Translations under genes and position numbers: made by a program
Notes under the pieces: model-generated
Told to the model about the DNA's origin: nothing
The model's input: the letters and a program-made list of their open reading frames with translations, nothing else
The model's database searches: none
Shown: piece by piece, positions 30,657 through 38,925 of the stretch
Layout of the letters: the number at the start of each line of letters is the position of its first letter
Numbering within the stretch: position 1 is the first letter of the stretch
Assembly (NCBI RefSeq): GCF_029871235.1
Contig: NZ_SSOM01000085.1
Location: 193,810 to 257,809, forward strand
From: Pseudomonas sp. BN411
GTDB lineage: Bacteria; Pseudomonadota; Gammaproteobacteria; Pseudomonadales; Pseudomonadaceae
Length of the DNA: 64,000 nt
Direction: 5' to 3'

Positions 30657-31238
30657 TCAGGTCCCATGCAACAAAGGTTGCAGGGCTTTATCGATGGCTT
30701 CCCGCGCCCTGAAGATGCGGGATCGCACAGTACCGACCGGACACTGCATGACACTGGCAATGTCTTCGTAACTAAGGCCGTCGAACTCGCGCAGGGTCAA
30801 CGCCGTGCGCAAATCTTCCGGCAACTGCTGGATGCTCCGGTGCACTGTGGCCTCGATCTCATCGCGGAGCAGGGCTCGCTCCGGCGACTCGATATCCTTG
30901 AGGGCGTGGTCGCCGTCATAAAACTCGGCGTCCTCAGCACTTACATCACTATCTGGCGGGCGTCTTCCACGCGCCACCAGATGGTTCTTCGCCGTGTTGA
31001 TGGCGATGCGGTACAGCCACGTATAAAACGCACTGTCGCCGCGAAAGTTTCCGAGCGCGCGGTAAGCCTTGATGAAGGCTTCCTGAGCTACGTCCTGGGC
31101 TTCCTGGGCGTCGTGCACGAAACGCACGATCAACCCGAGAATCTTGTGCTGGTACTTCAACACCAGCAGATCGAAAGCCCGCTTGTCGCCCCGCTGCACC
31201 CGTTCGACCAGTTGCTGATCCTGTTCCTGGGTTAGCAT
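30657..31238 (-). CDS. algU: RNA polymerase sigma factor AlgU (RpoE/sigma-22)
   Basis: ECF sigma factor for alginate and envelope-stress genes. It has 193 residues. Region 2 includes YQHKILGLIVRFVHDAQEAQDVAQEAFIKAYRAL, and region 4 includes LREFDGLSYEDIASVMQCPVGTVRSRIFRAREAI. The true start is ATG 31238 (MLTQEQDQQLVERVQRGD) behind GAGGAG; the frame extension to 31544 is upstream DNA. The promoter region carries AlgU-type sites, so the operon is likely autoregulated. Divergent from nadB. Confidence 0.97.
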   Translation of the reverse strand: MLTQEQDQQLVERVQRGDKRAFDLLVLKYQHKILGLIVRFVHDAQEAQDVAQEAFIKAYRALGNFRGDSAFYTWLYRIAINTAKNHLVARGRRPPDSDVSAEDAEFYDGDHALKDIESPERALLRDEIEATVHRSIQQLPEDLRTALTLREFDGLSYEDIASVMQCPVGTVRSRIFRAREAIDKALQPLLHGT

Positions 31239-31297
31239 GAACACTCCTCGTCGATCGCGAAGGGGTGTTGCGCCAGCCAGTGGATCGGCTTGCCAAA

Positions 31298-31324
31298 ATA
31301 GACTCGGGCGTTGCGCAAAAGTTC
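31298..31324 (-). promoter_or_regulatory. AlgU-dependent promoter upstream of algU (proximal)
   Basis: On the minus strand GAACTT (31324-31319), a 16-nt spacer, then TCTAT (31302-31298) match the sigma-22 consensus GAACTT-N16/17-TCtgA. The -10 lies about 60 bp before the algU start. P. aeruginosa algU has AlgU-dependent promoters in this region. Confidence 0.65.
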
Positions 31325-31506
31325 TCCCCTCCAAGCAAGCTTCCTGCAGATTGTTTTTTCGCCTGCACGGAATGACGCAGCAGGGCCCGCGGCCATGCTG
31401 CGCCGAATATAAGTCGCTTGATCTACAGGCATCCGGGCTGCACATTTCATGTGCATTCGTTGCGTGAATGTAAGCAAGCACCGTCTCTTCAAAATGGTGA
31501 CCCTGA

Positions 31507-31533
31507 ATGGAACCTGAACGACTAAAAAAGTTC
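31507..31533 (-). promoter_or_regulatory. Possible distal AlgU-dependent promoter
   Basis: On the minus strand GAACTT (31533-31528), 16 nt, then TCCAT (31511-31507). The -35 is perfect and the -10 weaker. P. aeruginosa also has more than one AlgU-dependent algU promoter. Confidence 0.35.
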
Positions 31534-31619
31534 CCTGGCACCATGCACGGTCATAAGCGAGCTATTGTGCAGCCCACCCCGGCTATATACTAGCCGCCGC
31601 TTTTTTCGCGGGAACCGAC

Positions 31620-33236
31620 ATGAGCCAACATTTCCAGCATGACGTACTGGTCATCGGCAGCGGCGCCGCTGGCCTGACCCTTGCCCTCACCCTGCCCTCG
31701 CACCTGAACATCGTTGTACTGAGCAAGGCCGATCTCAGCAATGGCTCGACCTATTGGGCTCAGGGCGGTGTCGCTGCGGTGCTGGACGATACCGACACGG
31801 TCGATTCCCACGTCGAGGACACCCTGGTCGCCGGCGCCGGCCTGTGCCGCGAGGACGCCGTGCGCTTCACGGTAGAACACAGCCGCGCAGCGATCCAATG
31901 GCTGATCGACCAGGGCGTGCCCTTCACCCGCGACGATGAAAGCGCTCGCGAGGATGGCGGCTTCGAATTCCACCTGACCCGTGAAGGCGGCCACAGCCAC
32001 CGGCGCATCATCCATGCCGCCGACGCCACTGGCGCCGCCATCTTCAACACCTTGCTGGAACAGGCCAAGAAGCGGCCGAACATTCAGCTGCTGGAGCAGC
32101 GCGTCGCCGTCGACCTGATCACCGAGCGCAAGCTCGGCCGCAAGGGCCAGCGCTGCCTGGGCGCCTACGTGCTGAATCGCACCAGCGGCGAAGTGGACAC
32201 CTTCCATGCCCGCTTCACTGTGCTCGCTTCCGGCGGCGCGGCCAAGGTCTACCTCTATACCAGCAACCCCGACGGCGCTTGTGGCGATGGTATCGCCATG
32301 GCCTGGCGCGCCGGCTGCCGGGTGGGCAACCTGGAGTTCAACCAGTTCCATCCCACTTGCCTCTATCACCCGCAGGCCAAGAGTTTCCTCATTACCGAAG
32401 CCGTGCGGGGAGAAGGCGGCCTGCTAAAGCTGCCGAACGGCGAGCGCTTCATGCAGCGTTTCCACCCGCGCGCCGAACTGGCCCCGCGGGACGTGGTAGC
32501 CCGCGCCATCGACCATGAGATGAAGCGCCTCGGCGTGGACTGCGTCTATCTGGACATCAGCCACAAGCCTGCCGAGTTCGTGAAGAGCCACTTCCCCACC
32601 GTTTACGAGCGCTGCCTGGACTTCGGGATCGACATCACCCGCCAGGCCATCCCGGTGGTGCCGGCGGCGCATTACACCTGCGGCGGCGTGGTGGTTGACC
32701 AGCACGGGCGTACTGACATTCCCGGCCTCTACGCCATCGGCGAGACCAGCTTTACCGGCCTGCACGGCGCCAACCGCATGGCCAGCAACTCCCTGCTCGA
32801 ATGCTTCGTCTATGGCCGCTCAGCGGCGGAAGACATGCTTGGGCAACTGGACAAGGTCCCGATGCCCACCCACCTGCCGACCTGGGACGCCAGCCAGGTG
32901 ACCGATTCGGACGAGGACGTGATCATCGCCCACAACTGGGACGAGTTGCGGCGCTTCATGTGGGACTACGTCGGCATCGTGCGCACCAACAAGCGCCTGC
33001 AGCGCGCCCAGCACCGGGTACGCCTGCTGCTCAGCGAGATCGACGAGTTCTACAGCAACTACAAGGTTAGCCGCGACCTGATCGAACTGCGCAACCTGGC
33101 ACTGGTGGCGGAGCTGATGATCCGTTCGGCCATGCAGCGCCACGAGAGCCGCGGCCTGCATTACACCCTGGACTACCCGGACCTGCTCCCGGAAGCCCGG
33201 GACACTATCCTGGTTCCGACCATCTTCGGCGACTGA
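31620..33236 (+). CDS. nadB: L-aspartate oxidase
   Basis: FAD enzyme that oxidises aspartate to iminoaspartate, the first step of de novo NAD synthesis. It has 538 residues. The dinucleotide motif [13 protein letters not shown] begins at residue 12; [31 protein letters not shown] and the C-terminal [28 protein letters not shown] are characteristic. Divergent from algU. Its 3' end overlaps the convergent ygfX gene by 32 bp. Confidence 0.97.
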   Translation: MSQHFQHDVLVIGSGAAGLTLALTLPSHLNIVVLSKADLSNGSTYWAQGGVAAVLDDTDTVDSHVEDTLVAGAGLCREDAVRFTVEHSRAAIQWLIDQGVPFTRDDESAREDGGFEFHLTREGGHSHRRIIHAADATGAAIFNTLLEQAKKRPNIQLLEQRVAVDLITERKLGRKGQRCLGAYVLNRTSGEVDTFHARFTVLASGGAAKVYLYTSNPDGACGDGIAMAWRAGCRVGNLEFNQFHPTCLYHPQAKSFLITEAVRGEGGLLKLPNGERFMQRFHPRAELAPRDVVARAIDHEMKRLGVDCVYLDISHKPAEFVKSHFPTVYERCLDFGIDITRQAIPVVPAAHYTCGGVVVDQHGRTDIPGLYAIGETSFTGLHGANRMASNSLLECFVYGRSAAEDMLGQLDKVPMPTHLPTWDASQVTDSDEDVIIAHNWDELRRFMWDYVGIVRTNKRLQRAQHRVRLLLSEIDEFYSNYKVSRDLIELRNLALVAELMIRSAMQRHESRGLHYTLDYPDLLPEARDTILVPTIFGD

Positions 33237-33657
33237 ACCCCAGCCTCACCCGCAACCGGCGGTGCTGCTCATGGTCGAGGGCATCCGCCGGAATGCACAA
33301 TCCCCTCCCCCACCAGGCTCCCGACAGCCGGAAGCGCAGGATCACCGCCAGCGGCAGCGCCAGGCTGTCCGGCCGCAACTGCACCGGGCGCCAGCCGTCG
33401 GCCGCGCACCAGAGCTGCCAGCCGTCGCCATCCAGGCGCAAGCCGGTAAAGGCCTTGGGGGAACTCAGGAGAATCTGCCTGGGCAAGCACCACGCGGCAT
33501 GCGCCACGCAGGCGAAGTAGCCGGCAAGCCGAGCCCAGAAAGGAACGTCGGCAACCGACAGGGCCAGAATGGCCAGGAATGACAGGATCAGGTAGAGGGC
33601 CAGCAGGCGCCGCGACGGGCGCCAGTGGCATTCGAAGGCGTTACTTGGGCTGGACAC
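33205..33657 (-). CDS. ygfX: YgfX-like membrane protein
   Basis: A 150-residue protein with two closely spaced membrane helices near residues 17-55 ([39 protein letters not shown]) and a hydrophilic C-terminal domain with the aromatic-Gly pattern [22 protein letters not shown]. This is the YgfX/CptA family encoded next to sdhE. E. coli CptA was described as a cytoskeleton-inhibiting toxin, but a role in succinate-dehydrogenase assembly has also been discussed. It overlaps sdhE by 17 bp and the convergent nadB by 32 bp. Confidence 0.75.
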   Translation of the reverse strand: MSSPSNAFECHWRPSRRLLALYLILSFLAILALSVADVPFWARLAGYFACVAHAAWCLPRQILLSSPKAFTGLRLDGDGWQLWCAADGWRPVQLRPDSLALPLAVILRFRLSGAWWGRGLCIPADALDHEQHRRLRVRLGFSRRRWSEPG

Positions 33658-33895
33658 GGTCCAGGATCATGCGAACCATGCGGCGCAGGTCCGCGTCTTC
33701 CGGCTCGCCGCGCTGCATGAACCAGCCGAACATGTCCTGGTCTTCGCACTCGAGCAGCTTGCGGTAGCGGGCCTGGTCTTCGGCGTCGAGGCTCGGATAG
33801 ACCTCCTGCACGAAGGGGACGAGGAGCACGTCCAGCTCAAGCATGCCGCGACGGCTGTGCCAGAAGAGTCGGTTCAGTTCAATTGAGTCGGCCAT
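33641..33895 (-). CDS. sdhE: FAD assembly factor SdhE
   Basis: Small protein promoting covalent flavinylation of succinate dehydrogenase SdhA. It has 84 residues, starting [25 protein letters not shown]. The RGMLELD motif (RGxxE core) that binds SdhA is intact. The start at 33895 was chosen over the longer frame to 33961 for length and ribosome site (GGAGGCGC). It heads the sdhE-ygfX pair, divergent from ygfZ. Confidence 0.93.
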   Translation of the reverse strand: MADSIELNRLFWHSRRGMLELDVLLVPFVQEVYPSLDAEDQARYRKLLECEDQDMFGWFMQRGEPEDADLRRMVRMILDRVQPK

Positions 33896-34014
33896 CACAG
33901 CGCCTCCAGGAATGAGGCGCGCATTATAACCACAGCCGCCGCCCCGGACACCCGCTGACAAGCCCCCGGCGGAACTCTATGATGGCGCCCCAGACTTTTT
34001 TCCAGCGATCCGCA

Positions 34015-34956
34015 ATGGCCGACTCAGCATTCTTCTGTCCGCTCACCCATGAAGGCCTGCTCGCCGTCCGCGGCGTGGATGCCTCAAAGTTCCTCCAGGG
34101 CCAGGTGACCTGCAACCTCAATTACCTGGACCAGGCCACCAGCAGCCTGGGTTCCCGCTGCACCCCCAAGGGCCGGATGATTTCCAGCTTCCGCATCATC
34201 CAGGAAGGCGAGGGTTTCCTCCTGGCCATGGCCAGCGACCTGCTCGAAGCCCAGTTGGCCGACCTGAAGAAATATGCCGTCTTCTCCAAATCCACCCTGA
34301 GCGATGAAAGCGCCGAGTGGGTGCGCTTCGGCCTCAGCCAGGGCGACGGCGCGCTGCTTGCCCTGGGGCTGGACCTGCCACACACCGCCGACAGCGTCGC
34401 CCGTGACGGCAAGCTGATCGCCGTGCGTATGGCCGACGGCCGCGCCGAACTCTGGGTGCCCCAGGCAGAGGCTGCCACCGTTGAAGCCCGCCTGGCCGCC
34501 CAACTGCCGCAAGCGCCGCTGGATGCCTGGCTGCTGGCCCAGGTACGCGCCGGCATCGGCCAGGTCTTCGGCAGCACCCGCGAGCTGTTCATTCCGCAGA
34601 TGATCAACCTCCAGGCCCTCGGCGGCGTCAGCTTCAAGAAAGGCTGCTACACCGGCCAGGAGATCGTCGCCCGCATGCAGTACCTGGGCAAACTCAAGCG
34701 CCGCCTCTACCGCCTGGCGCTGGCCGATGGCGAGCTGCCACAGCCCGGCGCCGGGCTGTTCTCCCCGGTTCACCAGAGCTCGGTCGGTGAAGTGGTGCTG
34801 GCGGCCCCGGCTGCGAGCGGCTGCGAACTGCTTGCCGTGCTTCAGGAAGATGCCGTGAACGATGGCCGCATCCACCTGGGCGCCGCCGATGGCCCCGCGC
34901 TGAACCTGCTGAGCCTGCCCTACACCCTGGACGCCGACCGCGAAATCCAACGCTAG
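34015..34956 (+). CDS. ygfZ: Folate-binding Fe-S assembly protein YgfZ
   Basis: Tetrahydrofolate-dependent factor supporting Fe-S enzymes such as MiaB and aconitase. It has 313 residues with a GcvT-like fold. The family signature KKGCYTGQEIVARMQYLGKLKRRL (about 216-239), including the essential Cys of K-G-C-Y-x-G-Q-E, is intact. The start is ATG 34015 (MADSAFFCPL); the upstream ATG at 33979 lacks a good ribosome site. The next gene, HDOD, is 32 bp downstream on the same strand. Confidence 0.92.
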   Translation: MADSAFFCPLTHEGLLAVRGVDASKFLQGQVTCNLNYLDQATSSLGSRCTPKGRMISSFRIIQEGEGFLLAMASDLLEAQLADLKKYAVFSKSTLSDESAEWVRFGLSQGDGALLALGLDLPHTADSVARDGKLIAVRMADGRAELWVPQAEAATVEARLAAQLPQAPLDAWLLAQVRAGIGQVFGSTRELFIPQMINLQALGGVSFKKGCYTGQEIVARMQYLGKLKRRLYRLALADGELPQPGAGLFSPVHQSSVGEVVLAAPAASGCELLAVLQEDAVNDGRIHLGAADGPALNLLSLPYTLDADREIQR

Positions 34957-34988
34957 CCCGCCCCTGCCGGCCACTGACGAGAAACTCA

Positions 34989-35825
34989 ATGAGCAAGCTT
35001 GCCGACAAAGTCCAACAGGAACTCATCCAGGCCATCGAAAGTGATGAGCTGGTTCTGCCGACCCTGCCGGAAGTCGCGCTGAAGGTGCGCGAAACCGCCG
35101 AAGACCCGAACGCGAGCATCCAGGACCTGGCCAAGGTGATCGGCAACGACGCCGCGCTGACAGCCCGCATCATCAAGGTGGTGAACAGCCCGCTGCTGCG
35201 CACCAACAAGGAAATCACCGACCTGCAGATGGCCATCAGCCGTCTCGGCATCAACTACACCAGCAACCTCGCCACGGGCCTGGCCATGGAGCAGATGTTC
35301 CAGGCCACTTCCGACGTGGTTGACCGCAAGATGCGCGAAGTCTGGAACAAGAGCACCGAAATCGCCGGCATCTGCCACGTACTCTGCCGCCACTACACCC
35401 GTCTGATGCCCGACCAGGCCACCCTGGCCGGCCTGGTGCACCAGATCGGCGTGCTGCCCATCCTCACCTATGCCGAAGAGCACAACGAGCTGCTGGCCGA
35501 TTCCATCAGCCTCAACCACGTGATCGAACGCATCCATCCGCTGATCGGCGACCGCATCCTGCGCGCCTGGGAATTCCCCGAGCCGATCGCCGCCGTGCCC
35601 AGCCAGTACCTGGACTTCAGCCGCAACTCGACGCGCGTCGACTACATCGATATCGTCCAGGTCGCGACCCTGCAGAGCTACCTCGGCAGCGAGCACCCCT
35701 ATACCCAGCTGGACTGGAGCCAGGTGTCCGCCTTCGCCAAGCTTGGCCTCGACCCGAACGTCGATATGCAGGCTGACGAAGACCTCTCTGCCGCCATGGA
35801 AGCGGCCATGGGCATGCTCCAATAA
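34989..35825 (+). CDS. HDOD-domain signalling protein
   Basis: A 278-residue stand-alone HDOD protein (an HD-related domain lacking most catalytic residues). The N-terminus MSKLADKVQQELIQAIESDELVLPTLPEVALKVRETAEDPNASI leads into NDAALTARIIKVVNSPLLRT, the hallmark HDOD segment, with ISRLGINYTSNLATG and LAGLVHQIGVLPIL following. No receiver, GGDEF or EAL domain is attached. HDOD proteins act as partners in signal transduction or RNA metabolism, but the target here is unknown. Likely in an operon with ygfZ. Confidence 0.85.
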   Translation: MSKLADKVQQELIQAIESDELVLPTLPEVALKVRETAEDPNASIQDLAKVIGNDAALTARIIKVVNSPLLRTNKEITDLQMAISRLGINYTSNLATGLAMEQMFQATSDVVDRKMREVWNKSTEIAGICHVLCRHYTRLMPDQATLAGLVHQIGVLPILTYAEEHNELLADSISLNHVIERIHPLIGDRILRAWEFPEPIAAVPSQYLDFSRNSTRVDYIDIVQVATLQSYLGSEHPYTQLDWSQVSAFAKLGLDPNVDMQADEDLSAAMEAAMGMLQ

Positions 35826-35891
35826 AGCCTTGCGCGCATTCGTCCGTCCGGCGCTAGACTCAGGTTCCCCTACGTCGCTGGATGGAACCGG

Positions 35892-36647
35892 ATGCGCGTA
35901 TTCCTTCTCGCCTTCTGCCTGTTGTTCCACGGCCTTGCCGCCGCGGCAGAAGTGCGCCTGACCAATGGCGAGTGGGCGCCCTACCTGGGCGCCAGCCTGC
36001 CGCACCAGGGCGTGGCATCACGCATCGTCGAAGAGGCCTTCGCCCTGGAAGGCGTCAAGGTGCAGTGGGAGTTCTACCCCTGGGCCCGCTCGATGCACCT
36101 GGCCGAGCGTGGCGAACGTGCCGGCACCGCCGTCTGGCTGCGTAGCCCGGATCGGGAACGGCAGTTCTTCATCAGCGACCCGGTGGTGGAAAGCGCCTAC
36201 TACTTCTTCCACCGCAAGGATCATCCCCTGGACTGGCAACAGATCTCCGACCTCAAGGACGTGCGCCTGGGCGGCGCGCTTGGCTACGACTACGGCACGG
36301 CCTTCCAGCAGGCAGAGCGCGACGGCCAGATCAAGGTCAAGCGCCTGAGCGGTGAGGAACAGGGCCTGCGCATGGTCCTGGCTGGGAGGCTGGATGCCTT
36401 TCCCATGGACAAGGTCGTCGCCTTCGCCCTGCTTAACGACAAGTTCACCGCCGCCGATCGCGCCCGGTTGAGCTTCCATCCGCTTCCCGTGCGCAGTGAC
36501 AGCCTGCACCTGATGCTGTCCCGCGAGGTGCCCGGCAATGCCGAGCTGATCAAGCGCTTCAACCAGGGCCTGACCCTGTTGCGGGACAGCGGCAAGGTGG
36601 CCCAGTACCTGATGGAAGTGCAGGAGCCGCTGAGCCTCGCGCCGTAG
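35892..36647 (+). CDS. Periplasmic solute-binding-like protein (SBP family 3)
   Basis: A 251-residue protein with a signal peptide (MRVFLLAFCLLFHGLAAAA, cut before EVRLTN). The bilobed binding-protein outline is visible: TNGEWAPYLG, VKVQWEFYPWARSMHLAERGERAGTAVWL, DLKDVRLGGALGYDYGTAF and GRLDAFPMDKVVAF. No permease or ATPase gene is adjacent, so it may be a sensor-type or stand-alone periplasmic protein. It ends 18 bp before the convergent tctE stop. Confidence 0.75.
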   Translation: MRVFLLAFCLLFHGLAAAAEVRLTNGEWAPYLGASLPHQGVASRIVEEAFALEGVKVQWEFYPWARSMHLAERGERAGTAVWLRSPDRERQFFISDPVVESAYYFFHRKDHPLDWQQISDLKDVRLGGALGYDYGTAFQQAERDGQIKVKRLSGEEQGLRMVLAGRLDAFPMDKVVAFALLNDKFTAADRARLSFHPLPVRSDSLHLMLSREVPGNAELIKRFNQGLTLLRDSGKVAQYLMEVQEPLSLAP

Positions 36648-36664
36648 GCCGAATTCACATGGCA

Positions 36665-38059
36665 TCACGCCGGCGGGAAACTCACCCGCACCTTCAGCCC
36701 GCCAGCCCCGCCAGCCCCGCCATCATGAAGGCTGATCTCTGCCTGGTGGGCGCGGCAGATCTCGCCGACGATCGCCAGCCCCAATCCCGCTCCACGACTC
36801 TGCACATTGCGCCGATAGAAGCGCTGGAACACCTTGTCGCGTTCCTCGGGCGGAATGCCGCTGCCGTCGTCCTCCACCTCCAGCACCGCCGGCGAGCACA
36901 CCCGCAGGATCACGTTGCCGCCCTTGGGCGTATGGGCCAGGGCGTTGTCCACCAGGTTGCAAAGCAGCTCGTTGAGCAGCGTCGGCTCCCCCATCACCCA
37001 GGCCTGATCCTCCGCTTCCAGCGCCAACGCGATGCCACGCGCATGGGCCAGAGGAGCCAGTGCCATACCCAGCTCGCGCGCCAGTTGGCCCAGCTCGATG
37101 CGCTCGGCGCCGCCTTCGGCGATGGCCCGCGCGCCGCTTTCAATGCGTGCCAGAGACAGCAACTGGTTGGCCAGGTGGGTCAGGCGATCGGTGTTCTGTG
37201 CCGCTTCTTCCAGGGTCGAGCGCCAGATCGCCGGGTCCTGCTCGCGCAGCCCCAGCTCCACGCGCGCCTTGAGGGCGGCCAGTGGCGTACGCAGCTCATG
37301 GGAAGCGTCCGCGATGAAATCCGCCTGACGCTGAAACAGGCCGCGCAGACGTTCGGTGAACTGGTTGAGGGCATCCACCAGGGGGCGCAATTCACGCTGC
37401 ACCGCCACTTCCGGTAGAGGCCGCAGATCGTCGGCCTCACGCTCCTCCACCGCCAGGCGCAGCTTGTTCAACGGTTGCAGCGAGGCGCTGACCGCCAGCC
37501 ACACCAGCACCAGCGCCGCCACCACCAGCAGCACCAGGCGCCACAGGCTGTCCACCAGCAGCCCCCTGGCCAGGCGCTCACGGGCGCTTTCGGTTTCGGC
37601 GACACGTATCTCGGCGATCCCGTTCAGGCGCGGCTCGCTCACCGGCTGCAACAGGCTTACCACCCGCACCCCAACCCCTTCGTATTCGGCGTCATAGAAG
37701 CGCGCCAGCGCAGGGTAGTCGTCAGTACGCTGGGTGCCCGGTGGTGGCGGCGGCAGGTGTTCGTAGCCCGAGACGAGTTTCCCGTCCGGGTCGTTCACCT
37801 GGTAGAAGATGCGCCCGGCGCTGTCATAGGCGAAGACATCCAGCGCCACGTAGGGGACGTCCGCCTTCAGGCGACCGTCGTTTTCATAGAGGCCATCGGC
37901 AATGGCCCTCGCCGACGCCAGGAGTGTTCGGTCATAGGCAGTGTCTGCGGCCTCGCGGGCGTTCCAGTAGGAACTCAGGCTGGCGATCAGCAGCGGGCCA
38001 CCCAGCATCAGCGCCAGGCGGCGCAGCAGCCGCCCGCGCAGGCTGCCGGCCTCACGCAT
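36665..38059 (-). CDS. tctE: Sensor histidine kinase TctE
   Basis: Membrane sensor for tricarboxylates paired with TctD. It has 464 residues. Two membrane helices (about 12-32 and 165-188) enclose a periplasmic domain; HAMP-like linker; HisKA box ADFIADASHELRTPLAALK with the phosphorylated His; N-box LLCNLVDNALAHTPKGG; G-boxes VEDDGSGIPPE and GAGLGLAIVGEI. The start at 38059 overlaps the tctD stop by 8 bp; the longer frame lies inside tctD. Confidence 0.93.
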   Translation of the reverse strand: MREAGSLRGRLLRRLALMLGGPLLIASLSSYWNAREAADTAYDRTLLASARAIADGLYENDGRLKADVPYVALDVFAYDSAGRIFYQVNDPDGKLVSGYEHLPPPPPGTQRTDDYPALARFYDAEYEGVGVRVVSLLQPVSEPRLNGIAEIRVAETESARERLARGLLVDSLWRLVLLVVAALVLVWLAVSASLQPLNKLRLAVEEREADDLRPLPEVAVQRELRPLVDALNQFTERLRGLFQRQADFIADASHELRTPLAALKARVELGLREQDPAIWRSTLEEAAQNTDRLTHLANQLLSLARIESGARAIAEGGAERIELGQLARELGMALAPLAHARGIALALEAEDQAWVMGEPTLLNELLCNLVDNALAHTPKGGNVILRVCSPAVLEVEDDGSGIPPEERDKVFQRFYRRNVQSRGAGLGLAIVGEICRAHQAEISLHDGGAGGAGGLKVRVSFPPA

Positions 38060-38723
38060 CCTGGCTCTCCAGCAGGTAGCCCAGGCCACGGAAGGTGACG
38101 ATGCGCACGGCGCTGCCTTCCAGCTTCTTGCGCAGGCGGTGGATGTAGATCTCGATGGCATCGGGACTGGCTTCCTCATCGAGCCCGAACACCTGGGAAG
38201 CCAGCTGCTCCTTGCTCATCACCCGCCCCGGCCGCGCGATCAGGGCCTGCAGCACGGATTGCTCGCGCGAGGTCAGGCTGAGGACTTCATCTGCGAGGCT
38301 GAAGCGCCGGGTTCCCAGGTCATAGACCAGCGCCCCGCAGCGCTGTTGCTGCTCGCCACCGAGCACGCTGCGGCGCAGCAGTGCCTTGACCCGTGCCTCC
38401 AGCTCGGTCAGTTCGAAGGGTTTAGCCAGGTAGTCGTCGGCCCCGAGATTGAGGCCGTGGACCCGGTCCTTCACCTCGCCGCGCGCGGTAAGCATCAGCA
38501 CCGGCAGTGTCTTGCCGCGCCCGCGCAGGCGCGCCAGCACCTCGAAGCCATCCATGCGCGGCAGTCCCACGTCCAGTACCGCCAGGGCGTAGTCCTCACT
38601 GGCCAGGGCCAGGTCGGCGGCGACGCCATCGTGCAGTACGTCCACCGTCCAACCTGCGCTCTTGAGCACTTGGGCAACGCTTGCAGCCAACTGGGGATGG
38701 TCTTCGACCAGCAGGATTCGCAC
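38052..38723 (-). CDS. tctD: Response regulator TctD
   Basis: OmpR-type regulator, 223 residues with a GTG start (VRILLVEDHPQLAASV) behind GGAG at 8-nt spacing. The receiver has acidic pair ED near 7-8, the phospho-acceptor D51 in AVLDVGLPRMDG and the conserved Lys in GADDYLAKPF. The C-terminal winged helix ends RLRKKLEGSAVRIVTFRGLGYLL. Divergent from the tricarboxylate porin-tctCBA operon, which it probably regulates, possibly with catabolite control. Confidence 0.92.
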   Translation of the reverse strand: MRILLVEDHPQLAASVAQVLKSAGWTVDVLHDGVAADLALASEDYALAVLDVGLPRMDGFEVLARLRGRGKTLPVLMLTARGEVKDRVHGLNLGADDYLAKPFELTELEARVKALLRRSVLGGEQQQRCGALVYDLGTRRFSLADEVLSLTSREQSVLQALIARPGRVMSKEQLASQVFGLDEEASPDAIEIYIHRLRKKLEGSAVRIVTFRGLGYLLESQDA

Positions 38724-38800
38724 GACAAAGTCTCCGAAATGGCAGCGATCGCTCAGCAGTTTAACGGGCCGCCGGGCGCTGTGAATGCCATGCAAGGTTT

Positions 38801-38831
38801 CTTTCACACTGAAAGGCTGGCGAAAGTTTCA
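38801..38831. promoter_or_regulatory. Possible TctD operator in the tctD-porin divergent gap
   Basis: CTTTCA-CAC-TGAAAG (38801-38815) is an inverted repeat, followed by GAAAGTTTCACTG (38822-38834), which repeats TTTCAC in the same direction. Sites like these in a regulator/target divergent gap suggest a TctD operator, by inference. Confidence 0.4.
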
Positions 38832-38874
38832 CTGCATAGCATCGCGACAGGGTGGCAAGGACCACCCGTAAAAA

Positions 38875-38898
38875 AGCCGGCCCGTGGTTGCGCCGGCT
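38875..38898 (-). terminator. Hairpin in the porin leader
   Basis: AGCCGGC (38875-38881) pairs with GCCGGCT (38892-38898) around a 10-nt loop. On the minus strand it runs into TTTTTT, like a terminator blocking transcripts coming back toward tctD. On the plus strand it forms a 5' leader hairpin just before the porin start. Confidence 0.5.
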
Positions 38899-38901
38899 GA
38901 C

Positions 38902-38912
38902 AAGAACAACAA
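38902..38912 (+). promoter_or_regulatory. Crc/Hfq (catabolite repression) motif before the porin start
   Basis: AAGAACAACAA contains AAnAAnAA in overlapping registers and lies directly upstream of the GGAGACC ribosome site of the porin gene. Hfq with Crc bound here would block translation when preferred carbon sources are present. Confidence 0.55.
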
Positions 38913-38925
38913 TGGAGACCACTCG

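Larger units (their letters stand above)
31239..31619. other. Divergent algU-nadB promoter region, no gene
   Basis: A 381-bp gap, AT-richer than the flanks. It carries two AlgU-type promoter candidates reading toward algU. The extended algU frame into this region lacks a ribosome site and is not conserved-looking. The nadB leader occupies the right end. Confidence 0.7.
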
